DNA of 64,000 nucleotides from Parachlorella kessleri. Its lineage: Eukaryota > Chlorophyta > Trebouxiophyceae > Chlorellales > Chlorellaceae. Of the stretch, positions 35,964 through 47,200 are shown in pieces; positions within the stretch are counted from its first letter, which is position 1, and each line of letters begins with the position of its first letter. Under the pieces are notes generated by a model. That model was not told the DNA's origin and did no database searches. It saw nothing but the letters and a program-made list of their open reading frames with translations. The stretch covers positions 1 through 64,000 of the forward strand of contig BBXU01000345.1 of assembly GCA_001598975.1 (NCBI GenBank). The letters run 5' to 3'. The position numbers were made by a program, and so were the translations under genes.

Positions 35964-37539
35964 ATGCCGTCCCTCCCAGAGCTAGCCTGCGAACGGTGAG
36001 GTGCATAGCCTTCAAAAGTGTGTCCCTGCCGACTGCTGGGCAGGAGAGGGGTGCTGGGTGCCGCTGGGCCACTTACTATGCAGCCAGCCAGAACCCAAAA
36101 GTGTCGGACAGCAGTGCTGTCGGGCGAGCAGCACCAAGAGCCCAGCCCTGGCGCGAGCTGTGCAGGTCAGGCGTAACGGCCGACAAGGCTTTCGCCATTG
36201 ACGATGAGGACGCCAAGCTGTATGACAAATTGGGCCAGGACACCTTTGTCAAGCTGTCCACCGAGTTTTACAACAGAGTGTATGACGACAGCGAACCTGT
36301 CGACGCAGGCGGGTCCCAGCCGGTCCCCTTCAAGTAAGACCTGCATGTTGAAATGGGAGTATGTGTAGGGCCCCGGGTGCTAATGTGCGTACTCACCTCC
36401 AACGTGCTATCCCACGGTCTGGAGCCCAGCCAGTGAGGCGCTACCTACTGGTGTTTCTGCTGCAGCTCCATCTTCAGCAAGTTTACCAAGGAGAGCGCCA
36501 TTCGCAACCAGTGAGTCTTAGGCCGCTATTGTGCTACTAGCAGGCTGGCGTGCGGTCGTCATTCCGGTGTCCCTGTTTTTGCTGTCATTTGCAAATTGGA
36601 GCCATGCTGAGCATGCGTATAGGACGGTTTCAGCTGTGCAGGACCAGCCCAGCAAGCTTATGTGGCATATATCGAATATTTTCGCGTGTTTGCCAACCTG
36701 CAAAGGACTTTCGGCAATTGCTGTTCCATTGAGAGGTGCATACTCACTGGTCATGCATGACGTTGCAGGTACGAGTTTGTGATCCAGCGGCTTGGAGGGC
36801 CTCCCCTGTACTCTCAGCGCAAGGGCCACCCGGCACTGATGGCGCGGCACTCGCAGCTCCCGTGCACCGAGGCGTCTGCCGAGCGGTGAGCGGAGCCGCA
36901 GCTGGGAGGCTTTATAAGCTGTGCTGGGCATGATGTGGGCAGCATGCAGCACCCTGGGAAGGCCGTGCATGCCAGCAGGGGTGTTCGGCAGGGTTGGCCC
37001 TCCCGTGGGTGGCTTGTCTGGCCTGGACACAGCTGGAATGCAAAGTAACAAGCATGCGCCTGGGATGTCTGCTGCAGGTACATGGTGCACATGGGGGAAG
37101 CGCTGAAGGCCGTTCCGGAGATTGACGGTGATGCAGCGGAGCGGCTGTACAACTACTTCAGGTGTTTTTACTATGAGTTGCCACCCTTCCCGGCTAACAT
37201 GGTAACATTTCCAGAGCCGTGGCACACTGCACCGTTGGACTGTCAGTCTGCTAGGATGAGGCAAGGCTGTGGAAGGTCGTTCAACTAAATGGAGATCCAC
37301 GCTATGAGGACTGCGTACCCACTATCCCAAATTTTTCTCAAGTGCCGCGTATAACCCTGCATGGCCACTGATGCTACTAAATTGGCTGACCACTGGCATG
37401 CTGCATGCGGCACAGGCACACATGCTTCTTCCTGGCGGTGGGTCAGGAGGTGATGCAGCAGCGGAGGGTGCAGTGGCCGCCGCAGCAGCAGGGGCAGCAC
37501 CAGCAGCAGGCGCAGGCAGCTGAGCAAATGGGACAGTGA
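35964..37539 (+). CDS. Class II truncated (2-on-2) haemoglobin
   Basis: The product is a haem protein of the plant GLB3 type, probably binding O2 or NO. Exons: 35964-35995, 36166-36333, 36466-36510, 36769-36885, 37078-37161, 37416-37539; 189 aa. The start [11 protein letters not shown] joins by phase to [20 protein letters not shown], the same order as plant GLB3, so it is preferred over the in-frame upstream ATG at 35675. Then come [40 protein letters not shown] and [15 protein letters not shown], whose last His is the expected proximal ligand, and [12 protein letters not shown]. Two departures: the residue aligned with invariant Trp-G8 (AERW in plants) is Tyr (AERYMVHM), and the usual EWF before the SIF motif is replaced by a Gly/Pro insert ([14 protein letters not shown]). 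The tail is a Gln-rich extension ending AAEQMGQ. Confidence 0.9.
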
Positions 37540-37609
37540 CATGAGCACATGCAATGCCAAGGCTGCACTGGAAGCTGGATGTGAGTCGGACGGCATGTGG
37601 CAGGGCCTA

Positions 37610-37700
37610 GTAGTCTAGTATAGTCTGACAGCGTACCGCCACCTGACCATGCTGCCGTGAGTCCCCCAAGGGGGGCCAACAAAAAGCCAGGATGTACTAG
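37610..37700 (+). repeat. Dispersed repeat B, copy 2
   Basis: This matches the reverse complement of 21708-21800 over most of its length: GACAGCGTACCGCCACCTGA, TGCTGCCGTGA, GTCCCCCAAG and CCAACAAAAAGCC. It lies in the intergenic region after the haemoglobin gene. Confidence 0.8.
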
Positions 37701-37919
37701 TGGCAGGGCTTGGGGTCGGAAATGGGCGAAAGCTTGTCCCAACATTTTATGCAGCCTCATATGTGAGATTGCATGGAAAGCTCTCAATGTCCTGCCTATC
37801 AGTCGGCGGTATGCTATGGGTCTAGGCATGAATAGCTAAGCTTTACTGATAGGCTCTCTGCATGTTTGTGTTTATTTTGTGCCTGTTCCATGGCCTGGCA
37901 AGAATTATTACTTAAGTTT

Positions 37920-37964
37920 GCTTGCTTCGTCCCTTGTAGTTTGCTTGCAAGCTTGCTTCGTCCC
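37920..37964 (+). repeat. Duplicated GCTTGCTTCGTCCC
   Basis: Two exact 14-bp copies, at 37920-37933 and 37951-37964, lie 150-200 bp upstream of the second secreted cysteine-rich gene. They could be promoter elements or a small duplication. Confidence 0.7.
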
Positions 37965-38065
37965 CAGTAGGTCCTCCATTGACAGCCGCCAGCACCATGG
38001 GCCAATGGCCACGTCAGCTCCTTTGGACGAGATCTGACACCCTTGGAAGCCCACACCCGGGCATT

Positions 38066-38100
38066 TCTTTGTCGTCAACGAAGTCTTTGTCGTCAACGAA
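38066..38100 (+). repeat. Tandem TCTTTGTCGTCAACGAA x2 in promoter
   Basis: Two exact 17-bp copies at 38066-38082 and 38084-38100, separated by one G, end 17 bp before the start codon at 38117. They are either in the 5' UTR or in the core promoter of the cysteine-rich gene. Confidence 0.8.
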
Positions 38101-38116
38101 ATTACAAACAGTTAAC

Positions 38117-38895
38117 ATGCACCGTATGAACACTGCCGACCAACAACGAGTCCACCGCTTTCGCACCGAGCGCATCCTTTGTTTGGGGCTGCTCCTTGCG
38201 CTCCTGCTCAAGGCCAAGCCTGCCCGAGGTCGTGTGCTTTCTCAGCAGGAAGGGTATGGAGGCTGCCAGCCCCACAAAGCCTCCTGTGGCGGCTTGGGAG
38301 ACTGGTGCTGCTGCCAAGTTGCTCAGGGTAAGCAGGATCTACCAGGGGCACTAGCAGTGTGGAGCCACCGTCCATGCATGCATGTGCCTAGCAGTGTGAG
38401 ACACCTGCCTAGGCCTTTAAGCAAGGAATTGTGGCGACAATATCCCATAGAGCCTGCTGAGTTGGTCCCACCTTGCAGGGGCACCCAGATACCTGGACTG
38501 CTGCAACAGCGACGGCTTTTGGTGCAATTTCTTTCAGCACGCCCCGCCTGGGGGACCAGGCGTTTGCCCTCAGCCTTCCCTATGCCTGTCGGTGCCCCAG
38601 GTAAGCAGCAGCAGGCATGCATGGCCTGATAGCCAATCATGTGAACGCTGCAGGTGTGGGCCAGTGGTCAATTCATTTAGGATCCCAGGAACACAACCCC
38701 ATATCCTTGCAGGGCTGCGGTGTACTAGGCGGCACATGCTGCCCGCCGCCCAGCAGCATCGGAGGCGCCTTCACATGCAGCGCCGGGCTCAAGTGTGTAG
38801 GTGCCAGAGTGGGAACTGACTTCTCCCTGTACCTTGAGCTGGCGAGGAATGTCAGTAGCATGGCCGCAGGGAGCTATGGCGAGTGCATGAAGTGA
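38117..38895 (+). CDS. Secreted cysteine-rich protein
   Basis: Exons: 38117-38327, 38479-38600, 38713-38895; 171 aa, phases close. The N-terminus has a basic lead and a hydrophobic core (ERILCLGLLLALLLKAKPAR) fitting a signal peptide; an alternative in-frame ATG is at 38126. The mature region has about 17 cysteines, including CGGLGDWCCCQVAQ, YLDCCNSDGFWCNFFQ, CGVLGGTCCPPPSS, CSAGLKCVG and a terminal GECMK. This spacing looks like a small disulfide-knotted extracellular protein. The CCPPP phrase recalls the CPPP motif of the secreted gene at 18.9 kb, but no longer alignment is evident. I do not recognise the family and assign no function. Confidence 0.72.
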
Positions 38896-39407
38896 AGCAT
38901 AAGGTGGAAGTGGAGAGGAAATCTATTAAATTCATTTGCCTTCAGCTTGGGTGACTTGCAGCAGTGGGCCCATGCCTTCAACCAGTTTCCCAAATGTGCC
39001 CAGTACTGACTTAACATAAGCTACCATGGTCTGTGACAAGTTGATTGGACACCCGCACCTCCTGCTTTGACGCATGTCTATGCCTACAATTCTCCCACAA
39101 TTTTCTGCCAGGCCCGGCCCCCGAGTTACAAACATGCATCACTGAGTAGTCACATGCTGCAAAGACAGGACCACTACCACGAGCTGCACGTAGATCCAGA
39201 GTCGAAACTTTGTAAAACAAGCCAGTACACCGTACACAATCTGGCACTTCGATTGAAGCTTGTTTATCTGGCACAGCTTCATTAGGGTTGTGTGTAAGAC
39301 GGTGAGCAGTATGGCTCAAACCCCAGCTCGTACGCACACCCATCCGCCGCTGCTGTCACCACGCCGCCAATGTTCCGACTAACCCATGACTACAGCAGCA
39401 CTACGCT
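38896..39407. other. Convergent 3' region with TGTAA signals
   Basis: TGTAA occurs on the plus strand at 39211-39215 and 39293-39297, for the cysteine-rich gene. TTACA at 39126-39130 is TGTAA on the minus strand, about 280 bp after the GS-HQR stop. If used, the two transcripts would overlap antisense at their 3' ends. Confidence 0.35.
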
Positions 39408-42400
39408 TCACTGCTTGCTGGCGAAGCGGTCCCTGTCATGCGGCTGCTCCCACCAGGAGTCCCCGGTGCCACCGGGGATGATGGCATAGTAGTTGAGCCG
39501 CGGGTGCGAGGTGAAGTAGTGTGTCTTGATGTGCCGGATGTTGACCGAGGCCGCCACACCTGCAGGAGCAGTGGGGAGGGGTAAAGTTCCAGTCGATGCT
39601 GTCCTTCATATATTGCCGACATAGGGCACACCCGATGACCACATGGTCACTTCGCTCACTGAGGTTGCAGTGCCTGAGACTCCGGTCAAGGCAGCCCTAC
39701 TTTAACAAAGCCTGCAAGGCCAGCTGGACAGTGCTCAAGCTGTGCTCCAACCCAAGGTAACGTACGTAACCCAGCACATGGGCTACAGCTTTACAGGTTG
39801 ACACGCCTAGCGTGGCATGACACCTGCGCCCCCCCCCCCCCCCTCCTTCGGCATGGTATCTCCCCGTCAGCAGAGCCGCGGCCCCACCTGGCGTCTGGTA
39901 AAGGTCACGAGTGTAGTTACAGAGGTTGGGGTACTGGTGGATGAACCTCTTGTTTGTCTTAAAATAGACCACATACACCTCGTCAAAGCGGATCAGCGTC
40001 ATGAACAGCCTGCAGCAGCAGCGTGCACAGCAGTGTCAACTCTGTGCATGAGGATCTAGTTCCACAGCGTCCCACCACCCTTGCAGGTCATTCGCAATCT
40101 TGTCACACAGACAAGTGGAGATCGCAACCAGCTGCTACTTGTAGGCAGTCCTTCTGTCTCTCAGTAATATGTCAAAACCCCGTCCCGCCTCCACCCTCCA
40201 ACGACCGCACGACTGAGCTGCCCGCAACCGCCTGGCAGGGCATTATGGACAGTCTGGCACGCACCAGGTCCGGACCCAAGCCGCCAGCAACAGCCTTTGC
40301 ACCTCAGAACCCCACCCCCAAGCCCAGGACTACACAAAGACTGAAGGACAGAGGATGTAGAGCACCAGGAAGGACGGCCAAGAAAATGAGGGGAAGAGGG
40401 AAAGCTTGCCTGACGTCCGCCTCTGTGAGCTGATCGCCTGCCAGGTAGCGCTGCTTGGACAGTATGCCCTCTGCTTTGTCCAGGGCATCAAAGAGCTCCC
40501 TGCACAGCAGTATCTGATCAAAACTCAGGCAAGACTCAGACTCATTTTGCATCCAGCCCTGTCAGTCCAGTCCAGCCCAGCTCTACTCCCTGTTTGCACT
40601 ACCTGCCATCCATGTTAATATCTGATACACTTGACTGTTTCGCTAGGGACCGTGTACCTCAGGGTATTGTGCAGCTCCCCTGTACAAACTTGGAAAGGAA
40701 CTCCAGCTATCTCACACCATGCCAAAAGCCTGGAGCCATGCCGCAACAAGAGGGCCAAGGCAAGCCCCTTCCCCCCAGGGCATAGGCTGACAAATCCCTG
40801 CACACCATAGGGCCCGCGCAACACAGCACGACACAGCGGGGCTTACTTGAATGCCTTGTCGTAGGCCTCCTGGGACGTGGCAAAGCCGCAGCGGTACACC
40901 CCGTTGTTGATGTAGGGGTACACCCACTCGTTCACCTGCAGGGGGGGCCAACAGCAGCCAGGGTTAGGGGGCAGTCCATGCACGTCGCTCACACCGCAGA
41001 AGAAGTTCAGTGCCCTCACGGAAGCACCAGCAGCGTGGACCCCTAATGTGACGGAGGGGTGGATCGGTCAGGTAGCCCCTCATATTGTTGCGGGGGTGCA
41101 GACAGTCAATGAGAGAAGGGTGCAGGCTCAGCACGACTGCCAGCAACACGGCACGAGGGTTCACTCGGAGCGGTTGGCTTGCAGTTCTTACTCGCTTATG
41201 CACAAGCTGGGGGCAGCGGTCCAGCGCGGGTCGTTGGCCGGCCCGAGGCTGCTACCCCCTGCTAGGAACATGAAAGAGAACGCAGAGACAAACCAAACGT
41301 CACGACAAAAAGGTGCCCCACACCCAGTGGGGGGCGATGTGACAACACTCGCCTCGTCAATCTGCTTCCGCAGGTGCTCTGGGTAGAGGTTCAGCTCGGG
41401 GTTCTTAGCCAGGTCGTTGAACTCTGATGTGAACATCCGCAGGATATCACTGGACTCTGCAGCACACACACAACATCATCAACAATGGCAAGATCAAACC
41501 AATTTGGTGTCACCACGTTGGAAGCCCATCACAGCGGGTGCTGGGCTTGCTGCTAAGGGCTGTGGCAGGCCCCTCTCGCCGCAACGGTAAAGCAAGGCGA
41601 GCCGGTGTGAGCAGCACTAGGTTTTCATGGGGCAGACTTCCTGAAGATATGATAGAGCTGACAAGCGGGGGCAGGCGGCCCACCAGCCCCGATCAGACTG
41701 GCAAGGCCAGCAGAAAGGTCTGCCTGCACCCGTGGGCAAGACCCCCGAACCCCATTTGGTTCCCCGCCCCCGCCCCCCGCCGCTTACCGTTGTTCACAAT
41801 GGTGCGCTCCTTCTTGTCCCACAGGACAGGCACGGAGTACTTGCCTGCAGCCAAGCCAACAAGGGGACAGCAGTGGACAGCATGGAAATGTAGCATGACT
41901 GCACCGCCATGCGTGGCTTTACACACACAGCGTGGGTTGCAAACTATGTGACAGGAGGTACTGCTCAAAAAAAGCCGATTAGCTTGCAGTGGGGTGCTAC
42001 CCGCCTGTGCACTGCATCATCTCACTGCGCCCCACGCTCAGATGGCATCTGCTGCTCATGGCATGTAGTCACCCACGACTCACCCCCAGTGTCGTTGGCC
42101 AGCTGGTACAAGTCCCGCACAAACTTGGTGTCGTTGAGGGTGTCGGGTATGCAGTCCTCACACCCAAAGGAGCCAAAGCCTGCAAATGATAAAAAGCCTA
42201 CTGAAATACAGTCAATACAAAAGAAAATAAGTATACAAGCCGGTCAGTTCCGCCTCTGCAGGAGGGATATGACACCAAGAAGGCGCCGCCTTCTCAGCCC
42301 AGGAGTCCAGCCTGGCAGAAGAGTTGAGAAGGGGAAACGTTGGTTGCCAACACATGCAAAGGTGATGAGCCGGCTCCCGTCCTCACAACAGCAAACAACC

Positions 42401-43887
42401 CAGATCCTGCAGGGAGGGAAGCTCGTGAGATATAACCAGTAAAGAAGCAGGAATACAAGAGCGCACTGCCAGGGCCACCTGGCGACCTTCCCATAGCTCT
42501 GATCAACACAAGACAGGTTGGCAGGTTACTGTTCTTGTCAAGCATCATGCAGTAGCACCCCTACCTGCTCCCGGGAAGTTGCAGCTTGCAATTTACATGC
42601 CACGGTCCACCCCAAAGACAGACAGGACCATGCTGCGTCTGCCCCCTCGTCCCCTGCCCCACCCCTCCTCTCTATGGTGCCACAAGATCCCGTAGTCTTC
42701 TATCCGCCCAGCTAACTCACAAAAGCGATACCCCCCTCAGCCCTGCAATTTATATTTACTCCTACCTGTGGAGCTGGACAGAGGGGGATCACCCGGGGAG
42801 CGGAATGTCCACCCAGTGTGCTCGTCCTGAGCGTTGTCAGGGCGGGTGCGCTGCCAGGTGGGGTGTGTCACGCTGAGCCCGATCACGTCCTGGAGACCCT
42901 TCATGTGTAGCGCAGCCACACATCTGCAAGCCAGAGGGCATGCGAAAGCTGGTGTGCTTCTGACTTTCGTGGTGCCACTTGGCCTGGCTGATGTCTGACA
43001 TCCTTGAAATAGTACCAGTACAGGTGTACCTGCATATGTTTCCCGCCCTTTCCAGTGGGATGCCCTAGGACATGCCAGTGAGACATGCAAGCTGTGCTTA
43101 GAGTTCTCATCACAAAGCCATGCTTTCCAGGTGCAGAAGGGCACAGCGAAACACTGCTGGCCTGAAAGACCCAGCAGGGAGCAAGCAAGAGAGACATACA
43201 CACCATATCCAAAGGTTATGTCCTGGCACTGGGGAAAGCATGTCAGGCGGATTACCTAATCTCCCTGAGTTGACTAACGGACTGACCTGCAGGCCCAGGG
43301 GCAGGCCAGGGAGACGTACAAGTGGTACCGCCCAGCTGCGGCAGCATAAAAAGCGAGACACACGAATGAGCCGCCGCCATGTTGCAACCGCACACCGTGA
43401 GGGATGCAGGTTGGGTAGGTGCTGGCTCTCCGGTTGGGATGAGGGCAGTGCGCAGTTGTGGCGACAAGTTGACACACCAACAGAGTGAAAGTACTTACAA
43501 AACCTTGCCGGTGCTGTTGACAGTCATCAAAGCAGCATAGCCAAGGCAGCATAGCCAAGGGAGCAGAGCCCAGGACTATGTTCAAAGTAGTGTGCATCTG
43601 TATGACTCTCTGTAACACTCGCACAGCAATACCACGATCCCACCTTCAGGCTCGAATTTGCCCCCCTTCTGCACCCAGTCCCGAAAGACAGAGGGCGTCC
43701 GCTTGAACTCGCCGTCCTTGGACATCTCTTCTAGTGCCGTCCTCCCCAGGTGTTCCTCGGTGGCAGACTTCTTCATAAAGCGGAGTTGGCGCCTGCCGTG
43801 TGGTGTGAAGGTCGCCCTGTGGGATCTGAAAGACGTCCTAGATAGGGTCACCAGGGAGCTACTGCCCTTGCACAAACAAGTGATCAT
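39408..43887 (-). CDS. Glutathionyl-hydroquinone reductase (Xi-class GST, ECM4/YqjG family)
   Basis: The enzyme reduces glutathionyl-hydroquinones to hydroquinones with glutathione. Exons: 43644-43887, 43287-43335, 42766-42923, 42084-42179, 41788-41844, 41353-41456, 40847-40935, 40410-40499, 39888-40009, 39408-39559; 386 aa. Signatures: [20 protein letters not shown], active-site Cys in [10 protein letters not shown], then [98 protein letters not shown] and [16 protein letters not shown]. The first ~45 residues are basic and Ser/Thr-rich ([13 protein letters not shown]), suggesting an organelle transit peptide. Introns after exons 6 and 8 have GC donors. Intron 7 holds a repeat A copy, and the intron before the last exon a C14-15 run. 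Confidence 0.93.
40520..40622 (+). repeat. Dispersed repeat A, copy 3
   Basis: This copy in a GS-HQR intron has ACTCAGGCAAGACTCAGACT, TGCATCCAGCCCTGTCAGT, CAGCCCAGCTCTACTCCCTG and CACTACCTGCC in order. It is close to copy 2 and to the 54.7-55.0 kb copies. Confidence 0.8.
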
Positions 43888-44274
43888 GTGATCAGCACGG
43901 TCCAAATGCTAACCTAGACCTCTCTCAGATACAGCTATATAGCCTGGAGCAATCAATTGACGTGAGTGGACCGCGGGGTGAGTTGGGACAGTTGGGACTG
44001 ATGCTATGAACCCCCTAGAATTAGGTCATCCAAGGTTGTCAGGATGTCAACAGATATTTAGGCTAATACCCCTGCGGTGCTTTGAGATGCCGAAGTTGCG
44101 TTCCTCCTAGACGCATTTGTCTAGAGAGGTTTCAACGAGAATAAAACCTGAGCTACAGTTGCGGCTTGCCACCCCGACACTGCGTGGCCATGACATGACT
44201 CCTTGGCGCCCCTAACTAGCCCCTGTGCCAGAGGAGCTGCATACACTAGCGAGCGTCCAATAACATAGCATTCC
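43888..44274. promoter_or_regulatory. Divergent promoter, GS-HQR (-) / bZIP (+)
   Basis: These 387 bp lie between the two start codons and should contain both promoters. A stress-type bZIP and a redox enzyme sharing an upstream region is suggestive, but no binding site is claimed. Confidence 0.45.
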
Positions 44275-47200
44275 ATGAACGGTGAAAACCCACCCGGGCA
44301 CGGCTCCTCGTTGGACCTAGACTTGCTCGAAGAGGTGAGGCTGTGTTTCCTGTTTGAAGAAAACCTTTAACCTTCCGCCCTCCACCCCCCAGTGTCAGTG
44401 CAGTAAACTTGCATCACTTTGGTCACCTGGACCGCCTCTGATGGCTATCTGTAGTACCAAGTGGTGGCTCAGCTGGCTGCGTGCAGTATTACCCAGTAGA
44501 CAACTTCTTCTCCAGCTATGTGGATGAGCTGGCACAGCGTGCTAGCAAACGCCAAGCGGAGACAGGTAAGAGAACCTCGTTCAAGCAGTGTGAACCCAGG
44601 GTTGCTGTGCGTGGCCTGGTGGCAGGTTGTCCTGGTGGCAGACGTGAAGGTTGCAGGAAAATAAAAAGCAGTTTGGCTTGCAGGTCACGCTAACTTGGAA
44701 AGCTTTCCCTGGGCTTATGTGGCTGCAGGGCTGCTGCTCCCTCCAGACCCCAAACATGTTAGATTGGCAGACGGTGCCGGCTCGCCCCTTGGAGGAGGCC
44801 TTGCCCCAGCCCTTGCGGGCCTGAATGACAGCTCCCTGCTGGGCTCAGGGGCAGCCGCAGCAGGCGCAGCAGGCCTGCCGCAGCCCTTGGGCAGCGGCTT
44901 CGATGCCTTGCCTGCCACGCTAGCGATGCCGCAGCAGGACGGCTTGCTGCCGGGTGCAGGCGTGCAGCTGCCCAGCGGCACTGCCCAGCTGGCAGGCAGC
45001 CTCATGGGGGTCTTTGCAGGCAGTGCGGCGGCTAACCCCATGTTGGCACAGCAGCAGCAGCAGCAGCAGCAGCACTTGATGGCGGCTGGCGCTGGGTGCG
45101 CCCAGGCTATGCCAGCAGCCGTGGCAGCAACCTCAGCAGCTGCCCCCGACCTTGCAGGGTTGGCCTACCACCCTGCTGCTGCCACCCTGGGCATGGCTGG
45201 CCTTGGGCCGGCAATAATGGCAGCAACAGCTGGGGCTGGCGGGGGTCTGGGTACCCCACAGCCGGGGCATCAGATTCTGGGGCAGATTCCTGGGCAGATA
45301 CCCTACGTGTTACCCCCCGCCCCTTCTGGCCTGGTCCCTTCCACGATGCCAGTGGTGCCTGTGAGGTCCGGGGGGGATCCTGCCGACTCCGGGGGGGATT
45401 ACCTAAGCGATGACATGATGGGCGGCGCGGACTCCAGGGCGGCTGGCGGGGGCGGCAAGAAGTCGCAGAAGCAGCAGGAGGCAAACAAGGTTGCCCAGCA
45501 GCGGTACAGGTAGGTCTGCTAGACGGTACTGTGCAGCGAGGGCGTAGGAGGGGTACCCCAAGCATGGCGGCAGCGTCACAGGCCCTCAACACTTAGGTGC
45601 CACTGGTCTTGATGTTGGACGTAGGCGGGTCTGGGACTGCTACTTAGCCTTTGGAGTTTGGGCAGCCTAGGGGGCGGGCAAGATAAGCTGTGTGGGGTGA
45701 AGGGCATGGTGTGAAACCTTCAAGAGTACCCGCTTGTCAATCAAGCTGGATAGAGGAGTACGCCTTGCAGGGAGCGCAAGAAAGCCAAGTTCCACGAGAT
45801 GGAGTCGACCATTGAGGCGCTCACAGCGCAGCTGGCAGCGCTACAGGTGCGAGAACGGCAGGACCAGGCAGCTGGCAGCGCAAGGCATGGAGGGAAGGGT
45901 CATGTGCTCACTCACCTGTATTGCTGGAGCGTGGAGTTGCATGCTCAGCTCATCCAGGGCTGCTTGAGGGGACTACAAAGCACATGGGTTGGGTGACTAC
46001 AAAGCACATTGGCCAGGGGGCCGCCTGTTCGGTCTATGCGTGGTAGGTATGGGCTGGCTGTGCAGACCGAGGGGTTAGGCGCTACAGCCCGACTTGCCGC
46101 GAAATGATGACCGTCCCAGAGCCTGCTGGGTGAAGATGTTGGTGTCCACATCAACACCCGTGTCATGTCGGGGGCATGCAGGCATCGCAACCTCAGAGGT
46201 TTGAGGTGCCGGCCTCGTGCCTGCTGGTGTGCAGGCGCTGCAGTCGCGCAATGCCATCCTGGAAGGGCAGCACTCTGACCTGGAGACAAAGTTGGTTGAG
46301 CGGGAGAGCGAGATTGAGCGGCTCAAGGTGAAAGGGAGGGCTGGGCCTGCTTTGTTGCAGGAACTCTGTCTGTGGGTATGACTGGGCGCATGCAGCGCGG
46401 CGGCGGGGCCATCGTTTGGGTCTGTGGATTGGTGCAGGTCCGCAACTTGCCTCTCCGTCCGCCTTGCACCTGCTGGAGCGGAGGCACTATGTCACAGGGA
46501 GGTGGTTGGGGTGATGTTGTCTTGACATTGTTTTGTAAGGGCGCGTGTGTGAGGGGCCGGGGGGTAGCTTGCAAGTGAGCCCACAAACTTGCAAGCTACC
46601 CCCCAAGTGAGCCCACAAACGCTGCATCGCAGTCGCTGCCAACGATTAGCTTGCTCGCAGTAGATCTTGGGGTACGGGCGAGTGGAACTACAATCTCTTC
46701 AAGCTTCTCACTGTGGGATTTGACAGGCGGAGCTGGACCGCCAAACCGACGAAGCCCTCATGGCGGCACGCGCAGCCGCGGCAGCGGCCGCCGAAGGCGG
46801 CGGCGGCGCAGCCGCCCCGCCAGGCGAAGCCGAGGGCGGCAGCAGCCGCGGCGGCAGCGCTGCAGGGCCGGCGCCCGGGACGGGAACCGCCGCCGCCGCC
46901 GCTGCTGCTGCTCCTGCTGGTGCGCAGCAGTCGGGCGGCAACGAGCGGTCGTCGCCCGCGCCGGGGCGCAGCGAGGATTGCTGCGTGCCATGTGACGTGC
47001 TGCCGCGCGACCTGGCGGGCATCGACTTCAAGAGCGGCTTCAGCGACCAGGCGGCACGGCTGGGGGCATTTGTTGAGCAGCATGGCCTGCGCGCCGTGGA
47101 CCCCTCCGGTGAGCGACCGCTGGTGATATTTTGCGGGTGATGGGGCTTTTAAAGGCATGGCACCTTGCTTGCCCTGCTATTGCCACGGGTGCTCATCTAT

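Noticed and set aside
37979..38116. Upstream ATG for the second secreted cysteine-rich protein
   Set aside because: It would bury the signal peptide about 60 residues inside the protein and code through the duplicated 17-mer.
43888..43905. Earlier start for the GS-HQR gene at 43905
   Set aside because: That codon is TTG; the first ATG in frame is at 43887.
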